From Rhizomys pruinosus (lineage: Eukaryota > Chordata > Mammalia > Rodentia > Spalacidae), in assembly GCA_009823505.1 (NCBI GenBank), contig VZQC01010436.1, forward strand, positions 1,173,736 to 1,237,735: 64,000 nt of DNA. The letters are read 5' to 3'. A program made the translations under genes and the position numbers. Numbering within the stretch: position 1 is the first letter of the stretch; each line of letters begins with the position of its first letter. Positions 1 through 9,179 of the stretch are shown in pieces. The notes beneath the pieces were generated by a model, which saw nothing but the letters and a program-made list of their open reading frames with translations, made no database searches and was not told where the DNA came from.

Positions 1-302
1 CAGATTGTTCCCTAGGCTTAGAAAAGGGGCACAGGTGGATGAGAAGCAAAACAGTCTACTTTCTCTGGAGCTGTTGTCTTGGTCTCTAGTCAATTCTGGC
101 TGTTTTCTTTCATGGGCTGACAGCTTGTCCAGGCATAACCTTTCGATCCTACTAATGAAGCACATGCAATTAGATATATAGATATTTAAACAGTATAATA
201 TATAGCCTTTTGATCCTACTAATGAAGCACACGCAATTAGATATATAGGTATTTAAACAGTACTAATTGTTATGGTAGGTTACTTTGGTATAGACACAGA
301 TC
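1..302 (-). repeat. Family X dispersed repeat, copy 1 (runs off left edge)
   Basis: Read on the minus strand this matches the middle of the repeat at 21.64-22.0 kb and, over about 130 bp, the one at 8.47-8.6 kb. It starts near 302 and leaves the window at base 1. It contains a 67-bp tandem duplication (matching points at 195 and 262) that is also present with the same period at 21735/21802, so the two copies belong to one subfamily. No coding capacity is visible. The L1-like tail seen in other copies would lie outside the window. Confidence 0.8.
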
Positions 303-544
303 TAAAATGAAGATAGGTTACCAAAAACAGAAAAACTAAGAGTGAGTCTTAAAAAAACTTCATTACTTATCGTGTTTGACTTCTTCTTATTAAAAAGCAT
401 TGTTCCAATCCAGTGCCCTAACATCAAAAGTCAAAGAGCAGCCATTGGTGTAAATTTTTTTATGTTAATCTCAGAAAACAAATCATCTTTTCTTTGGGAA
501 AAATTTAATTGCATTTTTTCCCATTGATATCCTGGTGTACACCG
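303..544. other. No recognised feature
   Basis: AT-rich sequence without repeat or gene similarity that I can recognise. A 61-codon open frame here has no family resemblance. Confidence 0.5.
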
Positions 545-828
545 CCTGTAGCATTTTTGTATACAAATAACAAACATACTGAGAAAGAAATCAGAGAAAC
601 AATCCCATTCATTACACCCTCAAAAACATCTTTAAATAAATTATCAAAGAATTGAAAGAGATGTACAATGAAAACTCAATATGTATTTTAAAAAGAAATT
701 GAAGAAGATACCAAGAGATGGAGAAAGACATACAATCCTCATTGGTTAGTAGGATCAATACTGTGAAAATGGTCATCTCATACAAGCAATCTATAAATTT
801 AATAGAATGTCCATTAAAATTCTCCTGA
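545..828 (+). repeat. Old L1 ORF2 fragment
   Basis: Degenerate L1 ORF2 sequence, from the segment after the reverse transcriptase palm (equivalent of the three-element run 'caataaacatactgagaaagaaatcag') through 'gaagatggagaaagac' to the run before the thumb. Many substitutions and stops; an older subfamily than the L1s at 18-23 kb and 48-59 kb. Confidence 0.65.
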
Positions 829-879
829 TACTCAGGAACAGCATGGGGATTAAACCAGAACCCTGCCCACTGCAGCAGC

Positions 880-1443
880 ATCTCCCCACATAAGGAATTA
901 AGCCCAAATTGCACTACTCACACTCTGGACCAGCCTAGTGAGATATCCAGAACACATTCACTCTGCTGCCACCTCTCTGCTAGCAATGGTTGTCCAGCTC
1001 ACACACTGGGCAAGCCCAGAATCACCCCTGTCCCTCCCATAAAAAACAAAGGTAAGAATCTGAACCACCAACAGAAAGCAATGAAGACAATAACAAAAAC
1101 AGAATCAAGCTTATGCTCAAATGGGCATGCAAGAATGTCATATCAGACACAGAACTAACAAAAGTCCATATACCCAGGTCATGTCACAAAAATACAATTA
1201 TGTTCCCATCAAATTCCAATAGCCCTACAGAACTGATTACAATGAGAAGTATCCAAAGGGACACCAGCACACAAAAAGAAATATAGACATAACCAAAAAA
1301 ATCCAAGAACTTTAAAGACCACACAGACACCTCCAGGAATGCAAAGAGAATGAGAATAAACACCTCATTGAAGCATAAGAAAATGCAAATATATGGCTGA
1401 ATAAAATGTCAAAGAGAATTCATGATTTGAAAAGTGAATATGC
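880..1443 (+). repeat. Old L1 5' UTR / ORF1 start fragment
   Basis: GC-richer stretch (900-1050) followed by A-rich sequence resembling the upstream and N-terminal coiled-coil part of a diverged L1 ORF1. A B2 interrupts it at 1444 and A-rich ORF1-like sequence resumes at 1703-1780. No intact frame. Confidence 0.45.
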
Positions 1444-1687
1444 GGGGCTGGAGAGATAGCCTAGCGGTTAAGAGCACCGACTGCTCTTGCAGAGGAGCCG
1501 GGTTCGATCCCCAGCACCCACATGGTGGCTAAGAACCATCTGTAACTCCAATTCCAGGAGAACTCCAGTTCCAGGGGAATCCGAGACCCTCTTCTGACCT
1601 CCGTGGCATTGCACGACACAGGTGCACAAACCTACATGCAGAGAGTACATTCATACACATACAAAAATAAATAAAATTAAAAAAAAA
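1444..1687 (+). repeat. B2 SINE, young subfamily with internal duplication
   Basis: tRNA-derived SINE with a clear polymerase III A box and B box (GGTTCGATCCCCA-type) and an A/TAAA-rich tail. A perfect 15-bp target duplication GAAAAGTGAATATGC flanks it (1429-1443 and 1688-1702), showing L1-type target-primed insertion. The body has two successive copies of the 'aactcca(a/g)ttccagg' motif, a feature shared with the B2s at 36354 and 46185 but missing from older copies. Confidence 0.95.
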
Positions 1688-1777
1688 GAAAAGTGAATAT
1701 GCAAGATAGAAATAGTGGAAAAAACTTAGCTTAGATGAAGATGGAATTGAAAAACACAGTTAGAAAGGACAGGATAA

Positions 1778-1820
1778 AATCCCCTGGAATTGGAATTACA
1801 GACAGTTGTTAGCTGCTGTG
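1778..1820 (-). repeat. Short B2-like remnant
   Basis: On the minus strand this resembles the B2 segment around the 'accatctgtaactccagttccagg' region, heavily decayed. It separates the ORF1-like fragment on the left from L1 ORF2/3' UTR sequence on the right. Confidence 0.4.
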
Positions 1821-2725
1821 TAGGTTCAAGCAATTGGAGAAGGAAAAAAAGAAAACCTTCCCATTCAAAATACCCCCCCCAAAAGTAAAATACCTAGGAA
1901 CAAACCTCACCAAAGACCCTAAAACTCTGTACTCATCCTCCCACAGAGAAACATGCACATTTATGTTTATTGCAGCTCTATTTACAATAGTGAAGAACTG
2001 GAAGCAACACAAGTGTCCCTCAACCAAAAAATGGATAAAGAAAATGTGGTACATATACACAATAGAGTTCTGTGCAGTGGTAAAGAAAGAAGACATAATG
2101 ACCTTGGCAGGAAAATGGATGTAACTAGAAGATATTATGCTAAGTGATGTGACACAGTCCCACAAAAACAAATAACATATGGTGTCCCTCATTTGTCGAT
2201 CATAGCATCAAATCTCTATTTGTAAGGCAAACTGAATAATTCTTTTTTTTCCTTTTGTTTTTAGTAAATACAATACTTGATGTTACTTATCAACTTGCCA
2301 TGTAATGTAGGAATGTAAAGTAATATTTTTTTTTTACCTGCATGCAGCTCTACTGTCAAAATTCAAATCCCTAAACACATTTTGGAATTAACCAATAGTT
2401 TATTTTCAGATATCATAATCTTGGTATATGTGTGGCATGTTTATATGCATGTTTTGGAATGACACACACTGGAAGGAACAATAAGAACAAAAAAGACTGG
2501 ATCAAAGAACTGACTGAAAGAATAAACTTCTGTCCAAAACAGTAAACTTCTGCATTGAAAAATTTTAAAAAGACTGAGAAAAAGATGAAAAGACATGTAT
2601 GGCATAATGCATGAGCTCTGGTGGGGTGGGGGGCAAAGAAGGGGGAATGCGTGGAAATTTGACTGAGAAATGTTGTATGAAATGCACAAAAATTCAATAA
2701 TAACCTGGTTTTGAAAAAAAAAAGA
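1821..2725 (+). repeat. L1 3' end with internal deletion
   Basis: ORF2 thumb-region sequence (1830-1945: 'aaaatacctaggaacaaacc') jumps directly to the 3' UTR (from 1946: 'catttatgtttattgcagctc') and continues through the G-rich tract near 2615 to a 3' end 'aattcaataataacctggtttt' plus A-run at 2710-2725. Roughly 1 kb of ORF2 is missing at the jump. The 2230-2400 part is more diverged. Confidence 0.75.
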
Positions 2726-2767
2726 CACAATCAAGTTATCCACAGAATGAATCAAATAAAAAGCAAT

Positions 2768-3690
2768 GGCAACTCTTTGCTATTGTGAAATGAGCTGCAA
2801 TAAACATTGATGTGCATGAATCTTTGCAGTAGGATGAGTATTGTGGGTATATACCCAGAAGTGGTATGGCTGGGTCAGGTGGTAGGCTCATTTTGAGTCT
2901 TTTAAGGGTTCTCCACACTGCTTTCCACAGTGGTTGTATGAGTTTACATTCCCACCAACACTGGATGAGTGTTGCCCTTTCCCCACAACCTCTCCAGAAT
3001 TTGGTGTCTTCTGTTTTCTTGATCTTAGCCAGTTATATAGGAGTGAGATGATACTTTAAAGTGGCTTTAATTTGCATTTCCTTGATTATTAACAATGTTG
3101 AACACTTTTTAAGATGTTTCTTAGCTATCTTTACTTCCTCATTGGTGAAGTCTCTGTTCATCTCTTTACTCCATCTTTTGAGTGAGTCATTTTTTTCTTC
3201 TTTGGTTTTTGAATAGTTCATTTATTCTGGATGTTAATGCTCTGTCTGATGGAACCAACCCACATGCTCATCAACTAATGACTGGATAACAAAAATGTGG
3301 TACATCTATACAATGGAGTTCTATGCAGTGGTAAAGAAAAATGATATCATGAAATTTGCAGGTAAATGGATGGAACTTGAAGCCATCATGCTAAGTGAAG
3401 TAACACAGTCCCCCCCAAACAAACAAGGAATGGTTTCTCTCATTTGTAGATGCTAATACCAAATTCCCCAATAGAAAGAAAAGCTGGGCAATGTTATTGT
3501 TATATTTCTTTCTATCTGAAAGCAACTGTGATGTTATAATGTTAATAATTTAATGAGACCTAGAATTAACTTACCACCTACTTTCAGGCATGGTAATTAA
3601 TGTACATGAGTGTAAGGTATATATTCATATTTTAGAGCAATATAAAATTAAAAGAAAAATCTGAACCCCTGAACATAATAAAAAAAGAAG
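2768..3690 (+). repeat. Twin-primed (5'-inverted) L1 insertion
   Basis: Bases 2768-3250 are L1 ORF2 C-terminus and 3' UTR on the minus strand; from 3251 the same L1 continues on the plus strand to a 3' end at 3690. The inverted piece ends, in L1 sense, at '...cacaatagcaaagagttg' and the forward piece begins with 'ggaaccaacccacatgc', which are adjacent in intact copies (compare 22490-22520). That is the signature of twin priming. The 3' UTR stops early, at 'ctgaacataataaaa', far short of the long 3' UTR of neighbouring L1s. Possible target duplication is discussed in the findings. Confidence 0.85.
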
Positions 3691-3852
3691 GGATGTATGG
3701 ATGAAACTGATAAATGTACACCAAGTTGGTTACTTACAGCAGGATGCTTTGGTGTATGATTTTACAGTAGGATCAATATAGATGTGATGTTGCAGACATT
3801 TCAAAAGCCTCAAAGAAAGACCGTGTAATTTTGTTCAGAACTGTGGAATTTT

Positions 3853-3968
3853 GGGGGGATCTTTTTGAGATAGGGTCTCCCTGTAGCCCCAGCTGTCCTG
3901 GAACTCACTCTGTAGATCAGGCTGGCCTTGAACTCACAAAGATATGCCTGCCTCTGCCTCCAGAATGC
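3853..3968 (-). repeat. B1 SINE
   Basis: 7SL-derived B1 in antisense: 'gagatagggtctccctgtagcccc...tggccttgaactcacaaagat'. Flanked by an 11-bp imperfect target duplication (tgtggaatttt / tatggaatttt). Confidence 0.9.
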
Positions 3969-4199
3969 TATGGAATTTTTAACCGCAAAGAAATCATACA
4001 CGTTTAACGACCTAGACATGTTCAGCAGTTTTAAGTTTTAAACAATGTTTATATGCATGAAACATCTTTTGACCCTATAAATATGTACAAATTTATATTT
4101 GTATATGTCAGCCAAAATAAATTAAATAAAAAAGCAATAGCAAAAGTGGAAGGTAAATTTGGAAAATTGGACTGCTAAAAAGGAATATGATATAGACTT

Positions 4200-5012
4200 T
4201 ACAATATTTGTTACCCCCCCCTTTTTCCAGAATGGTCTCTGAGCCCTGAGTGGGAAATTTAATATAGGAATGCAGTCCAGGGACCCAAACTCTGTAGACT
4301 CTTACTCTCTATGCTTTGATCAATTGTGGCCTTTTTGTATTCATTGCCCTCTGTTACATGAGGAAGCTTTGCTGATCAGAGGTTAGAGAGGCATTAGTAT
4401 TCTCTCCACTCTTTGGTCCACTACTATGTTCCATGAGCCTTAGCAGTAGATGTGTCACTTAAGGTTGGGCATCTCACAGATTCTTATTCTCTTTTGTGAC
4501 CAATTACGGAATGCTGTAATAGATTCCATCTGATGCAAATGAAGCTTTTTTGATGAGTAATGACTGGTAGAAAGATTATAAGAGCCAGGAAAAGAGGTAT
4601 ATAACCATATGTAAAGAGAGTTTTACAGGCTCCTGGGAGATTTCTCATATAAATCTACAGCAATAATGTGAGCACACACAAGATCCATGCAAACTCAAGA
4701 AACAAATATCCAGCATATAATTGGGGAACTGGGCAGCAGACCACAACCCTAGCAAAATAATTATTGACAGCTGATTACTACTGGGTAAGGAAAAACTGAT
4801 CTTTAAAGGAGTTATTCCAGATAGGCTGACTAGACTACAGTGGATGAACCCAGGGATATCTGGGTATGAAAGCTTGATCAGATAGCCCTTAACATATGAC
4901 AGAATGCATGAAATCTAGGGTGGGGCTTGGGGGTTTCAGATAGAAGAGAATATCTAAAAATGATTAAGATTTATTTTATGAAATGCATAACAGATCTATA
5001 AAAATATACATT
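4200..5012 (+). repeat. Older L1 3' UTR (Lx-like)
   Basis: Matches the long 3' UTR type of older rodent L1s: 'gaagctttgctgatcagagg', 'gattcttattctcttttgtgacc', 'attataagagccagg', then a G-rich tract (4918-4940) and an end of the type 'atgaaatgcataacag'. The same UTR type recurs at 13.7-14.3 kb and 61.6-61.9 kb. Subfamily name is from memory and approximate. Confidence 0.65.
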
Positions 5013-5039
5013 CAAATATAGAAATGGATTATGCAAGAT

Positions 5040-5565
5040 CTGTAGGAAACCGGGAGAAGACCAAATTTATGAATTACAGGCACAGAAGGAGAGAAATCTC
5101 AGATCAATGGTACTGACCAGTAATTCAACAGGATTATAGGGAAAAAAAAATCCCTAAATTAACAAAAGACATAGCCATAGAGATACAAGATACACAGAAC
5201 ACCAAATAGAAAGAACCAGAAATGAAACACTACACATATAAAGTAAAAACACTAAATATACAGGACAAAGAGAGCATACTGAAAGCTAGAATAGAAAAAT
5301 AAGTTACATACAAAGGAAACAAAAAAGACAAACAGCTGATATTTCAATGCAAATTTTAAAAGCAAGAAGATAAGAACCTAGAGCAATGTATTGTGAATTC
5401 TAAAACACCACAGAGGACAACCCAGATGAATTAACCCAGAAAAACTATCTACAATAGTCACAGGAGGATAAAAAAAAAAACTTCCTTGACATAAACAGGC
5501 TGAAAGAATCCATATCCATCAAGTCAATCCTTCAGAAAATACAAGAAACAAGTGCACAGTGGTTA
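5040..5565 (+). repeat. Old L1 ORF1 C-terminal fragment
   Basis: A-rich decayed sequence resembling the ORF1 RNA-binding and C-terminal part ('gatacacagaacaccaaatag', 'ctgatatttcaatgcaaa'). It abuts the HAL1-like element at about 5566. No usable frame. Confidence 0.5.
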
Positions 5566-7320
5566 GATCAGGGACCTGCCAGGACCACTTGAAGCACAGG
5601 AGATTTGCCTCAGAGGGATCCCCCTGAGGGTGACCCAAGAAACAGATCTCAGAGGAACAATTGAAGACTTATTCGGAGAAATTAAAGAATATAAACAAGT
5701 CGGAGAAATAAGGAAAGAGAATGAAAAACTCAAGAAGGACCTAGAGGGAGACAATGACAAACTTCAGAAAGAACTAAAGGGCAAAAATGACAAACTCCTG
5801 AAGGAAGTGGAAACACTGAAAAAGGAAGCCAACCAGCAAAGTAAGGAGCACCAAGAAGAGATTGAGAAGCTCCAAAAAGAAATGGAAATACTAAAGAAAT
5901 CACAGGATGAAATGAAAAAGGAAATAGAACACTCATCCAATAAAGAGGAAAGGAATGGAAAAAGCCTCAGAAATAGAATGGAGGAATCAGAACAAGGGAT
6001 AACAGACACAAAAGATAGCACAGAACAACTAAGAAGCTCAAATAAAGATTATAAAAAATTTAAAAATACACAAAAGTGGAACAACCAGGAAACATGGGAC
6101 ACTATGAAAAGATCAAACCTCCGCATCATAGGAATAAAGGAAGAAGAATCCCAACAGAATAGTATGGATCAGATCTTCAAGAGAATAATAGATGAAAATT
6201 TCCCCAAACTAAAAAAAGACAAACACATGCAAATACAAGAAGCACATAGAACTCCAAACAGACAAGATCAGAAAAGAAATTCCCCATGCCATATCATAGT
6301 TAAAATGCTAGATGCCCAAAAAAAGACAGAATTCTGAAAGCTACAAGAGAAAAACAAGTCACATTTGAAGGAAAATCCATCAGAATTGCGACTGAATTCT
6401 CAGCACAAACCATGAAAGCAAGAAGAATATGGAGCAAAGCATTCCCAGTGTTAAAAGACAATGGATGCCAACCCAAGTTAATATACCCAGCAAAAATGTC
6501 TATTATAGTTGGAGAGAGAAAAATATTCCATAACATAAACAAAATGATAGAATACATGTCTGGAAAACCAACCCTTCAGAAAATACTTGAAGCAATTCAA
6601 AAGACAGAAGAGAGGAGCAACCATCCCCAAGCACCTAGAAAGAGAAATCAATAAAAGCATAATTGCAAGAAGTAGAAACCTAAACCCAAACCTCACTTAC
6701 CCGTGATGAAATGTTGATGTAAGTGACGGAGCCATGCATCAGCTCACCTGAGACAGCTATAGCAGCCCTCTAATTTTCAAGTATAGAAAATGTGGTACAT
6801 CTACACAATGGAGTACTACTCAGCGGTAAAGAAAGATGACATCATGAACTTTGCAGGTAAAAGGATGGATGGAACTTGAAGCCATTATGCTAACTGAAGT
6901 AACAGCGTCCCAGAAAAACAAGTGGCCAATAGTCTCCCTCATTTGTGGATGCTAACACCAAATCCCAGACGAAAGGTAAGCTGAACAACATTATTGTTAT
7001 ATTTCTGTTTATCTGAAACCAACTATGTTGTTATAATGTAAATCTCTTAATGGGCTCTAGAATCGATCCACCACTTACTTTCAGACTCTTTAATTACTGT
7101 ATATGAGTAAAAAGTATGTATGCATATCTTAGAGTAATATAAAATTAACGGAGGAAAATGTGAATTCCTAAACATACAAAAAGACTGAGAGAAAGATTCA
7201 GGACAGTTATGGCAGAGTGCATGATCTGGGGTTGGGTGGGGGGAGAAGAAAGTGGAATATGTCTAAACTGAACTGAGAACTGATGTCTGAAATACACAAA
7301 ACGTCAATAAAAGCATTTAA
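5566..7320 (+). mobile_element. HAL1-like L1 derivative: ORF1 + 3' UTR, ORF2 absent
   Basis: The element holds an almost complete ORF1 (5630-6655), about 120 bp of linker, then L1 3' UTR from 6783 ('aaaatgtggtacatctacac') to an A-rich end near 7320. All of ORF2, more than 3 kb, is missing. The linker starts like the normal ORF1-ORF2 spacer (to about 6705) and then has about 80 bp I do not find in the other L1s here. The 3' UTR also lacks roughly 200 bp after 'cctaaacata' compared with the long form. The layout is that of half-L1 (HAL1) elements. I found no convincing target duplication, so a plain deletion of a full L1 is also possible. Confidence 0.7.
5630..6655 (+). pseudogene. L1 ORF1p (RNA-binding chaperone), one frameshift
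   Basis: L1 ORF1p binds L1 RNA as a trimer and is needed for retrotransposition. Residues 1-100 of the first open part (235 codons, 5630-6337) are a Lys/Glu/Leu-rich coiled coil with heptad-like KLQKEL/KLLKEV repeats. An RRM-type core follows (TMKRSNLRIIGIKEEE, then ...IIDENFPKLKKDK) and the conserved IQEAHRTPNRQ stretch. Around 6310-6320, in an A7 run, the frame shifts; the C-terminal domain continues in another frame at 6412-6654 (MKARRIWSKAF). Joined length is near the family norm of about 320-350 residues, although the N-terminal start differs from the copy at 49062. No other disabling lesion is obvious, so this ORF1 is well preserved relative to its neighbours. Confidence 0.85.
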
Positions 7321-7369
7321 AAAAGAAAATTAAATAGTTACTCTAAAAGGCCTGCTAGTCCTCTTCACT

Positions 7370-7760
7370 AAAGGAAGATTGCGCAAATCCCCCTGACCAG
7401 TTGTATACCACTGCTGATGGACCTTATCAAAGGGTGGTTAGTCCCTGTTTCAAAATATGGTCCTTCAACTTACCACACCCAGCCATAAAGTGATTGCTGT
7501 TCTGCAAACAATAGAGGCCCTTACTGGAAAAATGTAAGTTCCAAACCTTTGTAAAACCTACCATACCTATTCAACTTTCATGACTCTATTTCCACATACA
7601 AACATACCCAAACTCCACTGCTGCTTAATGGGTTTGGCTTCTGCCAACTCCTGCAACCTGTTTGCCACCCCTCATTGGTTATAAAATAAAGGTCAATCTA
7701 GATAGTGGAGGCGGGTTGCTTTCTTTTCTACTTGTGACTTGTATTCTTAACATATGGCAG
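7370..7760. other. Possible old LTR fragment
   Basis: Moderately GC-richer block that ends with 'cattggttataaaataaagg' followed by 'ggaggcggg', a CCAAT/TATA/AATAAA-like cluster reminiscent of rodent ERV LTRs. No TG...CA ends or target duplication could be fixed. Confidence 0.3.
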
Positions 7761-8467
7761 CATACATTCATTTTATTTATACAGTGATATGTGTTACTTA
7801 AATGTATACAAATTAATCATTTTCTGTGTACATTTCCTCTTCGTATTTTTCTCCTTTAATTGTATGATTCAAATATTATTGTATTCCAACTTAAAAAAAA
7901 AGAAATCCCTAAAGAACAGTTGCATGTACTGCAATTTCTCCTTGCATTAATGATTCTAATAACACTCAAGTCTATCATTAATATTAATCATTTCATAAAT
8001 ACCATTTTGTTGTATGAAATCAGCTATGACATGAATGAAAAATTAAACTATGTATTCATTTACCAAACATAGACTATCTGTTAGAACTCAAGAACATTTC
8101 TACCTATGAGGAGAAATTTTACATTATTCATTTTATAGTTTTATTTATGAAATCAGCCCTGATGTAAAAATTTTAATAAGTAATTTTATATTTGACCATG
8201 TAATATTTAATGAATCATTATATATCTCATTTATTATGCTTGCTTTGGAGATAATTCAGTGAACTCAACAATACATAACTAAGTATGAAAATACTTCCAG
8301 ATAATAACAGAAGTTACAAAAATTAAAACATGCTAAAAGATATACTTTAATGATTAAGGGCTCATTTTGATTTAACTATCTAGGTAGATTTCATGAAGTG
8401 GGCAAACCTGAACCATGACAAAATTAAAGACAAGGTCAAGAAAATAATTGGAACATCATGAACTTTG
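7761..8467. other. No recognised feature (AT-rich)
   Basis: Very AT-rich sequence; a 70-codon open frame at 7860-8072 has no recognisable domain and poor codon character. Nothing supported. Confidence 0.5.
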
Positions 8468-8985
8468 TAGTAGGATCGAAAAGTTATTCCTGGACAAACT
8501 GTCAGCCCATGAAAGGAAACAGCCAGAATTGACCAGAGTCCAAGACAACAGCTCCAGAGAGAGGGTACTGTTTTGCTTCTCATCCACCTGTGCCCCTTTT
8601 CTAAGCCTAGGGAATAATCTGCGGAAGAGGGGGCATGGTAGATTGTAAGGGCTGCGATTGGGGTGAATGGTGAAACTACAGCAATGTAGTCTGGACACTC
8701 ATTTGATCAACTTGATTGAACATACAACCCCTCACCCCCCGCTGGAAGGTGGGGCTGTGGGGGTTTGGGCACAACAGCCTGCAAATTGGTTTTACATGAA
8801 GGATGCTTGTACTCATGGATTATCACTTATAGCTAAAACATGAAAAAAATAGTGAGAGTTATGGCAGAATGCATGATCTGGGTTGGGGTGGGGCGGGGAG
8901 GGAAAGGGAAATATGCCTGAACTGAATTAGAAAATTATGTATGAAATGCACAAAGCATCAATAAAAAAATGTAAAAAATATAATA
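8468..8985 (+). mobile_element. Family X dispersed repeat, copy 2, with L1-type 3' tail
   Basis: 5'-truncated copy beginning 'gtagtaggatcgaaaag'. A body of about 400 bp is shared with 1-150 (opposite strand) and 21840-22190. From about 8850 it changes into an L1-like 3' tail: 'agagttatggcagaatgcatgatctggg', a G-rich tract, 'gaaatgcacaaagcatcaataaaaaaa'. The tail is what L1 enzymes recognise, so the repeat looks L1-mobilised. Flanks share AATAATTGGAA (8442-8452 and about 8987-9000), but 14-16 bp resembling L1 3' UTR ('catcatgaactttg') lie between the left one and the body. Confidence 0.8.
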
Positions 8986-9062
8986 ATAATAATTGGAATT
9001 TAGCCAGGCAGTAGTGACAGCAAATCCAAAAACCTTGAAATGGCACAACATTTGGCATATTG

Positions 9063-9172
9063 TTTTTGGTATTTTGGGGACAGATTCTCTCTTTAGGCCC
9101 AGCTGACCCGGAGCTCACTATGTACACCAAGCTGGCCTTGAACTCACAGAGATCCACCTGCCTCTGCCTCTT
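9063..9172 (-). repeat. B1 SINE
   Basis: Antisense B1: 'ccagctgacccggagctcactatgtacaccaagctggccttgaactcacagag'. More diverged than the B1 at 48.2 kb. Confidence 0.85.
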
Positions 9173-9179
9173 TATTCTC

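Noticed and set aside
1444..1530. B2 heads as tRNA genes
   Set aside because: A and B boxes are from tRNA ancestry, but the clover-leaf is not kept and a SINE body and tail follow; the same holds for the other B2s.
9002..9022. 'tagccaggcagtagtgacagc' as a B1 head
   Set aside because: Only about 20 bp match and the following sequence is not B1.
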